A stretch of DNA of 64,000 nucleotides from Myrica gale. Its lineage: Eukaryota; Streptophyta; Magnoliopsida; Fagales; Myricaceae. The notes under the pieces were generated by a model, which saw only the letters and a list, made by a program, of their open reading frames with translations, was not told where the DNA came from and searched no databases. Both the position numbers and the translations under genes were made by a program. The DNA is taken from assembly GCA_963930655.1 (NCBI GenBank), contig OZ005600.1, forward strand, positions 1,925,501-1,989,500, read 5' to 3'. Positions 37,279-49,136 of the stretch are shown one piece after another (the first letter of the stretch is position 1; the number at the start of each line of letters is the position of its first letter).

Positions 37279-38691
37279 GCTTTCACTAGGGCTGCACAAC
37301 CCCGGTGTAGGTGCCGGTTTTGGCCAAAACCGGCATCTACACCGGGTAGGTCGATTTTTAAATAATTGCCACCTACACCTATACCGTTAAGGGCAAAAAT
37401 TGGCCCTTAGCGGTGGCGGTTTCCGGTTATCCTACATTCATATTGAGCCATTTTTTTAGCATTTTACGCACTTGGCCCAATGTATTTTTTCTTTTTTCTT
37501 TTTTCTATTTTCTTTTGGTCCATTAATCACGTATCAATAAAATATAAACTAACGAAATCCAAATTTCAAAATCAATAAAATTAAAGATCATCTTAAAAGA
37601 TAAGATGAGAATTTAAAGTCCAAAGTAATAGAGACGTCACTATAAGTATAAACTATTATCTTTTGAAAAATTCAGTTTAGATCCTAACAACACTTAGAGG
37701 GGAGAATATGTATTTTACCTCTAATTAAAAAATCAATAACAATTTTAAAACATGTTCAAAACCTAGTAGGGTTTTCCTTGGTTTCACAGAAAAATCCAAA
37801 AATTCAGCAATTTTTGAAGGCACTCGAGCGCTTGTCAAACGTGATGACTCTGTCAAACTATTATCTTTTGAAAAATTCAGTTTAGATCCTAACAACACTT
37901 AGAGGGGAGAATATGTGTTTTACCTCTAATTAAAAAATAAATAACAATTTTAAACATGTTCAAAACCTAGTAGGGTTTTCCTTGGTTTCACAAGAAAAAT
38001 TCAAAAATTCAGCAATTTTTTAAGGCACTCGAGCGCTTGTCAAACGTGATGACTCTGTCTGAATTTTTGAACTAAAATGTATTAGAAATTTGAACTAAAA
38101 TGTAATTGAGTGACTGATTTTGCAAGCATGGTATAAATTTAATAGTGATTTGTCAATTTTATAAATTATAAATTTAGACAATTAGTTAAAATTTCATAAA
38201 AACTCTTAAACTCATACAGTGATTTGTCAATTTTTCGTGGTAGAATATCGACCTCTTGACTTATATTATATGATGTACTTACCAAAGTTTGATATTAAAC
38301 TCTTTAATTATGATTCCAATGTCTTCATATATACCCTTCTAAATACAATAAATTTATAATTTTTTCTACCAAAATTATAAATAACTAGTTCATTCACCTA
38401 GCAAACTTCTTGGTAACTTGAATGTAAGTATTTGATTAGACAAAACCAACAACAAATCTCAAATATTTAGGTGAAAGTAAGCTATTGAGTAGACATTGTC
38501 ATGCTTTTAGAATACTACGTCTTGAGGTGAAATTAAAGTTTAATCTATTGAGTAGAAACTAAACTAAAAAACTAAAAAAAAAATACTGGTTAAATCGGGA
38601 ACCTTCGATTTTTTTAAAAAACTATACCCGGCTTAACCGGTACCGGCGCCACCGGAATGTTCTGGTTGCATTGTGCAGCCCTAGCTTTCAG
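37279..38691. mobile_element. Non-autonomous hAT element, 1.4 kb, with internal tandem repeat
   Basis: The element (37287-38683) has perfect 13-nt terminal inverted repeats, TAGGGCTGCACAA and TTGTGCAGCCCTA. It is flanked by 8-bp duplications that differ at one base, GCTTTCAC (37279-37286) and GCTTTCAG (38684-38691). Subterminal regions are rich in CCGGT and ACCGG. The interior has no transposase. A 205-bp unit is repeated in tandem at 37650-37854 and 37855-38059 with few differences. The termini resemble those of the elements at 24539 and 62005, although the interiors differ. Confidence 0.82.
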
Positions 38692-40365
38692 CACTTCGTT
38701 TCACTTCTGAATGCAATTAAATAGAGATTTTCTTTTTCCGTGTTGACTGGTTATTTGCATTAATAATTTATACAGAATAATCCTGGATATTTCATTACTC
38801 TAGTATGAACTACTTTTCGGTAGACTTTGAGGTATATTTTTAATCACAGTTGTGAAATATCTTTTGATATGGATATAAGCTTTGAAGAATCACTATAAAC
38901 GTTACTTTCTTTCTTTAAAATCAAAACTGCATGACCTAAATGGTGCCTTTCTTGCTTCTTCGCTCTTTTTTAAATCAAGGGTTCAATTTTAATACGAAAG
39001 TGACTATCCAATGGCACATGATCTTTTCATTGATGCATTAGTGCTCTTCGAAAGGCCAAAGACCAAAACCAGCCACCTAGCATTGGAATTTCCCAAAAGA
39101 CGTTTAGCCAAAAGCCTTTTCAAAGCACCTCCTCGCTTACTCAAACACCGAGCTTTGGTACCACTGATGATCCGAGTAGCCTAGATAGATAGATCTCTGT
39201 GGGACCTCCAAGATTAGAACAAAAAAGCCTACCCTCTAGCAAAATTCAACCCTAATATTTCACTATTATGGGATGATCTTCAATATACCCGGCCGGTAGT
39301 TACCGGTTTGTGTACATAGTACGAGAGATTGTATGAATTTAAAAATTTATTGGAACAGGTGAAATTAGTGATTTTAGCGACTCATTCAACCAACTACTCG
39401 TACTTGACCAAATTTTGATTTTTCTCACTATCGCTTATCTGCGTACACATAACTATAGGTCAATTTTCTCTCCCGAGAGGGAAAGTCACCTTCCATAATT
39501 AAGTTAGCTCTCGATCACAATTTTTTTAAGTCTATTTTAATAAATTGTGTATTTGCATACCTCCTTCGTGATCTCTCACCCTTCTCTTTTCTTAACCACC
39601 CTCCTTCCTACTTCTCATGATCGATTCTCGGGTATCGTTACCCACAAGATTGTGGGGGCGATTTTTGGTTATGGATGGATCGCGGTTATTGATGGTTTGC
39701 TATTGTGCACGGTTCCTTGTATGTGTCTAGTGCGGTTAGCCTTTTCGCTCGTTTTCATGTTAAAGTCATCAGGTTCATTGGGCCCAATTGGCTCGGATTC
39801 CAAGAGATTAGATCAAGCTTGATTTTAGTATCTTCATGAACGAATCAAGATGTCTTCTTCATTAAAAAAAGAAAAGGCACGGTCTAATAAGGGGAAATTT
39901 TATAGGTGCAGTGATAGAATTGAGTCACTACCTTCGCATGAGATGTGTAATTTTATAGGTGCAGTGTGTAATTCTACGGTCCCTCACAACACTACGACAA
40001 GTGAGATGGGAAGTGCCCAATGGCTTCGAGACAGCATACACTTTAAGCCCATGTTCAGCTCTAAACCAGGTGAACATGAGCCCATTGAACCATTACGGAA
40101 ATATCTGACCAAATAAATGGAAGAAGGTTGGTGAAAGCAAACTGTCAGCTAGAGTGCCAGACCCAGCAAAATCAACTCCCCCAACTTTGAAGGCACTAGG
40201 CAGGGTCAATGTAGATATACCAAAAGTCTCCTCCGGCGACCTCTGGTCCAACTGAACCCATCTTGTTTTGTTTTTATATTTCGGATCTCACTCGCAAACT
40301 TTGCACCTCGAAAATCAAGCAAAGCACCAAAACTGCCCCAAACCAAAAGTCCAACTTCCACCATT
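38692..40365. other. Upstream flank of MTP12, no gene recognised
   Basis: Short open frames at 39547-39822 and 39850-40116 have no recognisable domain. A string TATAGGTGCAGTG occurs twice (about 39902 and 39955). The MTP12 promoter and leader lie at the right end. Confidence 0.5.
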
Positions 40366-43086
40366 ATGGCCGATCACCACCACCACCACCACCGTCCTCA
40401 ACGTATCTCAGTCCCACCACGAGTTACCACAGGCGCCGCCCCAACCACTCCTACCACAAATTCCAGACCTTACCCTCCATACCCTTACCCTTCCTCTACC
40501 CCAACCCCGACCCCCTCCAAACACCGTCTCTCGGCCTCCTCCTTCAACTACAGAGCTTCTAGTTCTACTGAATCCTCCCTCTCCTTCCTATTTCTCCTCC
40601 TCTTCTCTCTCCGCTCTCTCTATTCTCTTCTCCCTTTCCTTCGCTCCTCTCCTTCCTTCTCTCTCTTCCCCTTCTCTTTCCTCGTCTCCTTGTTGTCCTT
40701 TCTCCTCACCCTCTTTTTCTCCCTCTTCACTTCTAATGCTTCTTCTTCCAAAAACCCTTTTAATCCCAAACCCCAAAATCAACCCATTTTTTCTCTATCC
40801 TCGATTACGCCATCTCAGCAGAGACTTTTAGTCGCCAAGTCCATTCTTTTGGCTGTGGTTTTCCTTCTTCGATTCCAAGCGCTCCGCTACTGCGGCACCG
40901 CTGCGATGATTCTAGCCGAATTGTGCGGAAATGTAGCTGCCCGGTTCGTTGCCGAGAGGAAGGATCTGAATTTTGGGGACCGTATTTGGAACCGTTTGAC
41001 TAAGGTTCGTGGGTTTTTTGCTTTGTTTCTCGGCTTGTTTTTGTCGTCGATTGGTTGGGATCGAATTGAATGTTTTCCCTTGTCCATTTCTTCGGTTGAT
41101 AAATGGGGCATTTCGGTGTTTCCGAGGGAAAATTGCTTGAGGGTTTGGCCAATGCTGCTTCCTTTTCTGTCTGGATTTTTGGGTTGCTACGAACGTGTTT
41201 CGATGAATTGGGGGACAATTAGGCAACTGGGTCGCAAACGGGTTAGGCTGATCTCGTTGTTTTTCACAACACTTGTGCTTTTTGTACCTGCTGTTATTAG
41301 TATGCTTATGTTTGAAGCTAGGAGAGATAGTGTTTCTGTTGGGAATTTGATTTGGCCTCTCGCAAACACTGTCGTTTTTGGGGTGCTTTTGAACGAAAAT
41401 TGTAGTAACGAGAAGCTGGTGAGTTCTAAGGATTTTAGGAGGGAGTTTTTGGTTACATTTGTCTGTACACTGATCTTAGAGCTGTTCTATTTTCCTGAGC
41501 TCTCGCTTTGGGGATTGTTGCTTTGTGGTTTATTGCTCTATGTTGCTGTCAGGGAATTAGATCCTGTTTATTCTAATTATCTTGAATTGGGAGTAGAGTC
41601 TCCAGAGTCATTTACTACCTCGGTTATGAAACCTATACGGCATGTCTTGAGCGAAAGGAAATCCCGAAAGATTGCACTCTTCCTTTTGATCAACACAGGA
41701 TACATGGTTGTGGAATTTGTTGCCGGGTTTATGAGCAACAGTCTTGGGTTGATATCTGATGCGTGCCACATGTTGTTTGATTGCGCTGCCCTAGCAATTG
41801 GGCTATATGCTTCATATATTTCACGGTTTCCTGCGAACAATCAGTTTAATTATGGCCGTGGGAGATTCGAGGTTCTTTCAGGGTATGTTAATGCTGTTTT
41901 CCTAGTTCTGGTTGGAGTGTTGATAGTTCTGGAGTCGATTGAGAGGATTTTGGACCCTCAGGAGGTATCAACTAACAGTCTATTAAGCGTTTCAATTGGG
42001 GGCCTTGTGGTAAATGTGATTGGTTTAATTTTCTTTCACGAGGAGCATCATCATGCTCACGGTGGATGCTCACATTCTCACCCCCATTCCCATTCCCATT
42101 CCCATTCCCATTCCCATTCCCATTCCCATTCCCATTCCCATTCCCATTCCCATTCCCATTCCCATTCCCACCATCAGGATCAACATTCTCATGACCACAT
42201 TGGACATAATGATCTGGGTCATGGAGAACATCACAAATGTAACAGTGGTGCCCACAAATTCCCAGAAAAATCATGCGTGGAACACAATGACCATGATGGA
42301 CACCACAGCCATAATCTCCATGGCTGTGCTGACAGTCATAAAGAAGATCACATTAGCGGGCCAACTAACTGTCGCAATCATCTTGACCATGGTCACCACC
42401 ATCACCATGATCATCAAGCTGACAACCATGTCCATGAAAGCCTTCCACATAGTTCTTCAAGGAGTTTGCATAGTCACTCTTATGAAAGTCATAATGAGGC
42501 AGAATATCATGGTCCAGGAGCAGGTTCTCACAACCACGAACACTGTTCAGATACTCAAAGTTGCTCCTCTCTGGCAAATCATGATTCCCAACCAAGAAAA
42601 CTTCCAGCTGGTGGAGAAAAATCACAAAAACACCAACATCGTCATATTGACCACAACATGGAAGGAATATTTTTGCATGTTCTGGCAGACACCATGGGAA
42701 GTGTTGGAGTTGTTATATCAACCCTTCTAATTAAGTACAAGGGGTGGTTCGTTGCTGATCCTGCCTGCTCAATATTTATCTCAGTGTTAATTGTATCTTC
42801 AGTTATCCCATTACTCAGGAACTCTGCAGAGATCTTGCTTCAAAGAGTTCCGAGGGTGTATGAGCAGGATTTGAAAGAAGCTGCAAATGAAATTATGAAG
42901 ATTAAGGGAATATGCGGCATTCAGAACTTGCATGTATGGAGCTTCACCAACACAGATGTTGTGGGGACACTAAATCTGCATGTCTCGACGGAAACTGATA
43001 AGGCTTCTACAAAGGCTAAGGTGTCACAGATATTCTATGATGCCGGAGTCAAGGATTTGACGTTGCAGGTGGAGTGTGTTAGGTGA
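40366..43086 (+). CDS. MTP12: MTP12, cation diffusion facilitator (ZnT5-like zinc transporter)
   Basis: Zinc transporter subunit. Arabidopsis MTP12 pairs with MTP5 in the Golgi membrane to import zinc into the secretory pathway. It is a single exon of 906 residues. The N-terminus begins with a His run and a Pro/Thr-rich stretch, followed by an extended set of hydrophobic segments (about 65-400) as in animal ZnT5. The CDF domain starts at about 430 with SRKIALFLLINTGYMVVEFVAG. Two HxxxD metal sites are visible, in DACHMLFDC (H468, D472) and FLHVLADTMGS (H771, D775). Between them lies a very large His-rich loop (about 557-760) with a run of His-Ser pairs encoded by CATTCC repeats. The C-terminal cytosolic domain ends DLTLQVECVR. 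The neighbour KJC starts 1.5 kb downstream on the same strand. Confidence 0.95.
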   Translation: MADHHHHHHRPQRISVPPRVTTGAAPTTPTTNSRPYPPYPYPSSTPTPTPSKHRLSASSFNYRASSSTESSLSFLFLLLFSLRSLYSLLPFLRSSPSFSLFPFSFLVSLLSFLLTLFFSLFTSNASSSKNPFNPKPQNQPIFSLSSITPSQQRLLVAKSILLAVVFLLRFQALRYCGTAAMILAELCGNVAARFVAERKDLNFGDRIWNRLTKVRGFFALFLGLFLSSIGWDRIECFPLSISSVDKWGISVFPRENCLRVWPMLLPFLSGFLGCYERVSMNWGTIRQLGRKRVRLISLFFTTLVLFVPAVISMLMFEARRDSVSVGNLIWPLANTVVFGVLLNENCSNEKLVSSKDFRREFLVTFVCTLILELFYFPELSLWGLLLCGLLLYVAVRELDPVYSNYLELGVESPESFTTSVMKPIRHVLSERKSRKIALFLLINTGYMVVEFVAGFMSNSLGLISDACHMLFDCAALAIGLYASYISRFPANNQFNYGRGRFEVLSGYVNAVFLVLVGVLIVLESIERILDPQEVSTNSLLSVSIGGLVVNVIGLIFFHEEHHHAHGGCSHSHPHSHSHSHSHSHSHSHSHSHSHSHSHSHSHHQDQHSHDHIGHNDLGHGEHHKCNSGAHKFPEKSCVEHNDHDGHHSHNLHGCADSHKEDHISGPTNCRNHLDHGHHHHHDHQADNHVHESLPHSSSRSLHSHSYESHNEAEYHGPGAGSHNHEHCSDTQSCSSLANHDSQPRKLPAGGEKSQKHQHRHIDHNMEGIFLHVLADTMGSVGVVISTLLIKYKGWFVADPACSIFISVLIVSSVIPLLRNSAEILLQRVPRVYEQDLKEAANEIMKIKGICGIQNLHVWSFTNTDVVGTLNLHVSTETDKASTKAKVSQIFYDAGVKDLTLQVECVR
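42085..42168 (+). repeat. (CATTCC)14 coding microsatellite in MTP12
   Basis: Fourteen perfect hexamers encode a His-Ser run in the histidine-rich loop of MTP12. Because the unit is six bases, copy changes add or remove His-Ser pairs without shifting frame. The same repeat keeps other frames open (Pro-Ile in +, Gly-Asn and Gly-Met in -), which explains long false open frames here. Confidence 0.95.
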
Positions 43087-44638
43087 TAAATCCGTGAATT
43101 CTTGAGGTCGGTTTCATCATCTTTTGAGAGTGTTCCCAGTGAAAGCAGTCCATCACTGGTGAATGATCACCGTCATTGTATCATCAACATCTCCCAAGAT
43201 GCCCTAGCTTGTCAAGGAAGGTTTAGTCTTCAGTGTTTCACCCCCTCCCTCGTCTTGGTTCTGGAAAGCGTATAAATCCGAGGGGTGGAGACAACATGCT
43301 TTACTGGCTACTAACTGGTGCTAACAGCTGCTTACAAGATCGGTATGCTTCTTTCCATCAACTAAAGAACTGAGGAAGGACGATGGATTCTTCTTCAGTT
43401 GGTTAACTTTCTAACCGTGAAAAACTTATTTGCTTATACGATTATTTGTCATATGCAATTTTGATCGCACGTAAAGAAACAAGCAAAGGATGCTGGATTA
43501 ATTGGGTATGCAATTTTTTGCTGTTATAGGAATATTTTTGTGGTTACTGGTAAGTAGATGATGTTGTACCTGTGGCTATGGCACACTTGTTTCCTGCATC
43601 AGTCGCTATTGAGATCGCCTATTGCAGCAGGTGTACTATGAAATAACAAGGGACAGCTCGTAACAATATCCAAATTGAATGTTGGTCGCATGAAACAAGG
43701 AAAGGAAGGAAGTTTCAACTTCCATTACAAAAAAACCATGTCGACTTGAGTTGATTTTTCAGGTTATTGGAGCGATTGAAGTGTGGCTGATTGCAGCTTT
43801 TAGTAACTGTTCGCCGTCATCATATGGTAGAGTCGAGGCTGTTAGAATGAATACCGTTTGCTTACCAAAAAAAAAGAAATTGAACAAAAATAATAATATT
43901 TCATTCAGCTGTGTGTTCGGTTTTTTTTTTTGTTCATTTTTCAGCCAATAGTATCCGTCGCTCCTCGGAGCCATAGCTCCCAACTGTGGACTTGAGACCA
44001 CGGAGTCGAACACTCTTCCTTGCAACTTATGCAGCCATGTAAAATCCAACCACACCACTTACCAAACAAAAAATGCAACCACACGACGTCGTTCTTCTCA
44101 CTGGTTTAAAGCATTTTAATTACGTCGCATCGGCCTAGAAAAGAAAAAATTACGTCGCATCGAATAACCGAATAAAACTCCGTCCCCGTGACCGTGAGCT
44201 GAGGATCCAGTAGTAGTAGAACTGTTATTAGTCGCCCACTACGAACGTCTCCCTCTTTGAACACTTCCGCATAGTGCAGAAAACAGAGTCGTTAACTGTT
44301 GACTTCCCAGCACAGCTAGTAGTCCGGTATATCTCCTTCTGCAACACCAAGCGTACGTTCTTTGTTCCCTGCATCTCGGAAAATATTTCGTATTATTTTC
44401 GAAATAATTCGATAGGAGGGCTATGAGAAGCTATCTTTTGTTAGGAATCTCTGTACTTTAGGACTTCTTTCTCTGTTTAGTGTTGTCGACTCTGCATTGG
44501 GAGGCCGATCCCGTCGAAGAGATCAATTTTCTCTCCCCTTTTTCTATCTGTTCTTCATTTCTTCTCGGAATTTCAAGCGATAACCCCCTTGGTCCCGTCA
44601 TCTCTTGAGCTCAAGTCTCAAGATCTAGGATTTTTTAG
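43087..44638. other. MTP12 3' region and KJC promoter/leader
   Basis: No gene is recognised. An AATTACGTCGCATCG string occurs twice near 44119 and 44150. The last few hundred bases before 44639 are CT-rich and probably form the KJC leader. Confidence 0.5.
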
Positions 44639-47600
44639 ATGGAGAGCTCGGGGGAGAAGGTGGTCGCCGTGATCATGGTGGGGGGCCCCACCAAAGGTAA
44701 AGCTCTGCTTTCCGTTAAGATTTACCTTTATTCTTGTTGGCAATTCTGAAACATCGGTTGGTTTTGTTTTTTTCTTTGTTCAGGTACTAGATTTCGGCCT
44801 CTTTCGTTCAACACTCCGAAGCCCCTATTCCCTTTGGCTGGGCAACCGATGGTTCACCATCCCATTTCAGCTTGTAAAAGGGTTAGCTTTTTTACTCTCA
44901 CATTTCCCTTTATTGGTCACAGGGAAAACTTGAAGAAAAAACCCGGCATTCAAAATTTAAAAATCCTACCTTTATGGCATTTGGCTCTTACTCGGTGAGA
45001 AGGACTCGTAGCAATTAACTGAAAAGAGGCTGATTGGAATTTTGAAATGAAATTGGTAGTTATTTGTTCTTGAATTGATAGGTAGGATTGTTAATCTCTG
45101 TGTTGTAGATACCGAACTTGGCCCAAATTTTTTTGATTGGATTCTACGAGGAGCGGGAATTTGCACTATATGTGTCTTCGATATCCAATGAGCTGAAAGT
45201 TCCAGTGAGGTGAGTGGTGGTTTAATTCTCCTGATGTGTGCGTGTTTATAAAGATTATGTTGGATTTTGGATCTTATAGTGGTTTCGTTATTATTGCATC
45301 GAATATAGGTACTTGAAAGAGGACAAGCCACATGGTTCAGCGGGTGGCCTTTATTACTTTAGAGATATGATCATGGAAGACTGCCCGGTTTGAGCCATGC
45401 CCTTTCTCTCTTACTTCTTTTCGATATACTTTGTGTCCAACTGTTAATCCAAAATAGTGTAGTCTACTACGTTGTTGTTCTTATCTGTGCAATTGCTAGG
45501 ACAAATGGTGAACCTCTTACATGTGCAATTTTTATATGCATTCTCGTTACTTCCATATCCTTTGGGACAGTCACATATCTTTCTGCTGAATTGCGACATT
45601 TGCTGCAATTTTCCACTGCCTGACATGCTTGGTGAGTTTTACACTTTGTATGATGTATGTTAAATGGCTTGTGATTACGCTAGTGATTTGGTGACAAGGC
45701 ATATATGGTAAAGTACTATTGTGAAGTTCTCTGTTAAATAATGCTTGAATGTTTGAGAATGTAATCAATGCAATTATTCTTTTTTTATCAGATGCCCATA
45801 GAAGATATGGTGGGATGGGAACAATGTTAGTCATAAAGGTTGGTACATGCACAGCAGCAGAATTGTGTACAACATCACTCTCTAATGCACAAGGCTCTAC
45901 ATTGGGTTTTATTCATAAAAAAAAGGCTCTACATTGGGTTTTCTGATTTTCTGGCTTCCTGTGCAGGTTTCTGCTGAATCAGCAAACCAGTTTGGTGAGT
46001 TGGTTGCTGATCCAATCACCAAAGAGCTGTTGCACTACACTGAAAAACCTGAGACCTTTGTACGTAGAACATCTAGTTTTTTGTTCAAAGTTTTGTGCAC
46101 TTAATTGTTGCTTGATTTCTTTAATGGCGTACTTGTACTTCCTCCATATTTATTTCTTGTTAACTATTTTCATGACATTTAGGTGAGTGATCTGATAAAC
46201 TGTGGTGTCTACGTCTTTACCCCAGCCATTTTTAGTGCAATTGAAGGCGTCTCCACTCAGAGGGAAGACAGAGGTTTGTATTTAATTGTTCACATAGATG
46301 ATTATTTTGAGACTTTCGTTTGGAGCTGGGACTAGCTCCTATGTAGTATAACTTTTCATTGTTACAGTTTTTTGTTTGTTGTTACCTTTATTTTTTGTTC
46401 ATATCGCTTGCTCTAAAACCATATATAATTTCATCTGCATAAAGTTGTTCTGTTATTTCTTTTTTTATTTTTCTTTTTTGTCAGTTAGGGGGGCTGTTTT
46501 CCGCAAATCAATTCAATTATCATTTATCCCTTGCACTTCCTTTTGCACTATAATAGAGCATACTTCATCAGTTTCTAAATCTTGTTTGAATCTGACTTCT
46601 TCTTTTTTTATGTAAACTGCAGCAAATCTACATCGCGTGTCCAGCTTTGAGTCCCTCCAATCTGCAACAAGGTTTAGTCCTGCTATTTTTAATGTCATAA
46701 AAACAGTAACTCCAACTGCTAAGCAACAGCATTCTCTGTACTCAAGAGAGAAATTTTTAATTGTGTCACATAGGTGCATCACATCACTTGTTAAAAATCA
46801 TATACATAATCTGGTTGGTATTTAGTGTGTTACTCATCTTGTTGCAAGGTACTCAAAATGTATCCACAATTATGCGGATTTGGTTCTTGGGGCATTAAAG
46901 CAATATAGCTCTCTTGTTATGAAGTATCAGAACATTGTTCTTTGAGCTTTCATGTGTATGTTTTTCCTTCGTCACTTCAATGACATACTGGTTTATATTG
47001 CAATTGTAGGCACTTTTTTTTTCTTTTGCACCATTTGCTTGTTGAAAGTCTGGAGTTCTTTTCAGTTCTCATGTCTGCTTTTTGTCTCTTAACAGAACTG
47101 TTCCTAGAGATTTTGTGAGATTGGATCAAGATATTTTGTCACCTCTTGCTGGAAAGAGACAATTGTATACATATGAGACCATGGACTTCTGGGAACAGAT
47201 AAAAACTCCAGGGTAGAATAATTGTGCCCATCATTTCCAATTTTTTCCCCATCGGGCCTAATTTGGACACATTTGCCCCATCTAAAGCTGTCTTTGACTT
47301 TACAGAATGTCTTTGAAATGTTCGGCTTTGTATCTAGCCCAGTTCCGATTAACCTCCCCCCATCTTTTGGCTAGTGGAGATGGTACTAAAAGTGCCACAG
47401 TTATTTGTGATGTATATGTTCATCCATCTGCAAAAGTTCATCCAACTGCAAAGGTAGTGCATCTATCTTCTACCATAGCATGTAACCTATATTCTCTTTT
47501 ACTAGAAACTGTGGATAAAATGTTTTTAGATTGACTTGAATTTTGACTATGAGATACTTGATGTCGTTTCATATTAACCATTTCTTATTCCATGGAATCA

Positions 47601-49136
47601 AATGTGTAAGGTAGAAAAAAGTAGGATTCCCTAGGCAGTTTGTTCATCTAGTATGGTGCTTACCAACAAAAATCCAAAAATTTGACTGTAGTCAGGAAAA
47701 AAAAACCAATTATTTGGTGACATTTGAAGCAATTTTTCTAGTAGCAAATGCAACAATCACTTCTATTGGCGGGGGCAAACTGAGGAAAACGTTAATTGGG
47801 ATGAAAAGAGAGCGAGGGTCAAATAGAGGATTATCTTATACTTCTGTTATACCAGACATAGTAATCTTCCAAGGTGTACAAGTTCACGATGTGATACAAA
47901 GAAATATGGCATCACCTCTACCATCATCCCTCCTTTGCCCTTTTAATCTCTCCCTGTTTATAAGTGTGTCTGCTGTTGAGAACATACCTGACGTTCATTG
48001 TACAATAATTTGAGGACATTCTATGCATTTTTCCTAAGAGAGTAAGATTGTCGAGAGACATACAAGAATTCTGACTAACTTGCATGTAAACAAAGCTCCT
48101 ATATTCTTTACGAAGTCCATACAGACTATGAAAACTTCTATAAAGATGCTGCAATGCAAGAATCCCTGTATTTTACTGCCTTGAATTTCCTAGCTTCCCT
48201 CTCACGCCTTTCATTTGAAAATTGTCACTTTTTTGAACAGATTGGTCCCAATGTGTCTATTTCAGCAAATGTTCGTGTAGGTGCAGGCGTAAGGCTTATA
48301 AGTTGCATCATCTTGGATGATGTTGAAATTAAGGTACTTAACTGGATGCCTGAAAAGAGTAAAAGAAATAAAATTCATAATAAGCTATTGTACCTGCTGA
48401 TGATGAGATCTTTGTTTCTTTCTACAATATTTGATGACGTGTTCTCTTGACAGGAAAATGCAGTCATCATAAATTCTATTGTTGGATGGAAGTCATCTCT
48501 TGGAAAATGGTCACGAGTCCAGGCAAGTCCCACAATATACTTTCTTCATGTTCTGATTAGAATTTTCCCAAGGATCATTTTAGGAGGCCCTTGATGTGAA
48601 CTGTAGAGAATAAAACCCTTCAATTTATAAGCGATTTTAAAAAAAGAAAAAGAAAAAAACAGTTGAATATATGAAGTTTCATTTTGACTGTTTGGTTGAA
48701 GTTTTCACTTCAGTTACAATTGAAGGCTGGTTGACAGTTTGGTTAATTAGCAATTCAATTTCATTATTGTATCATGCACTCAAGCGCCTGACAATTGTCT
48801 CACACTAGGGTGCTTATCGATGAATATTTTGCCCCTCTAAAATTTAACAAAACTACATGACCAATTGACTGGTTCAGGCTGATGGAGACTACAATGCAAA
48901 GCTCGGAATTACGATCCTTGGTATGCATCCTCGCCTTCTCAGTTTTGTCTTCAGTTAATCTGATATTATGGATGTTCAATGACGCAATTCCAGTGTGCTT
49001 TGACCCTTGTTGAGCGTTGTTGAACTTTAATGCAGGAGAAGCAGTGACTTTGGAAGATGAAGCTGCTGTGATAAACAGCATTGTTCTGCCAAATAAGACC
49101 CTTAATGTTAGTGTACAGGAGGAGATCATTTTGTGA
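44639..49136 (+). CDS. KJC: KONJAC, GDP-mannose pyrophosphorylase-like activator (alpha-type)
   Basis: Nucleotide-sugar-pyrophosphorylase-like protein. Arabidopsis KONJAC1/2 stimulate GDP-mannose pyrophosphorylase and support glucomannan synthesis. Fifteen exons were read: 44639-44696, 44784-44881, 45109-45209, 45309-45387, 45571-45631, 45792-45838, 45967-46059, 46183-46273, 46623-46671, 47096-47212, 47306-47453, 48241-48333, 48454-48522, 48878-48920 and 49036-49136. They join in frame to exactly 415 residues, the Arabidopsis length. The N-terminal nucleotidyltransferase part has [26 protein letters not shown] and [20 protein letters not shown]. The C-terminal left-handed beta-helix shows hexapeptide-type repeats ([20 protein letters not shown]) and ends [10 protein letters not shown]. 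Intron 13 starts with GC, not GT. It converges with the mannosidase gene. Confidence 0.95.

Noticed and set aside
39850..40116. 88-codon plus-strand frame upstream of MTP12
   Set aside because: No domain, no conservation argument; it contains a short duplicated string but nothing that supports a gene.
40268..40831. 187-codon Pro/Ser-rich frame overlapping the MTP12 start
   Set aside because: It overlaps the real frame in CT-rich sequence and shows no conserved domain.
42053..42730. 225-codon alternative frame inside MTP12 and minus-strand Gly-Asn / Gly-Met frames
   Set aside because: All are kept open by the CATTCC repeat in a real His-rich coding region; they are shadows of MTP12.
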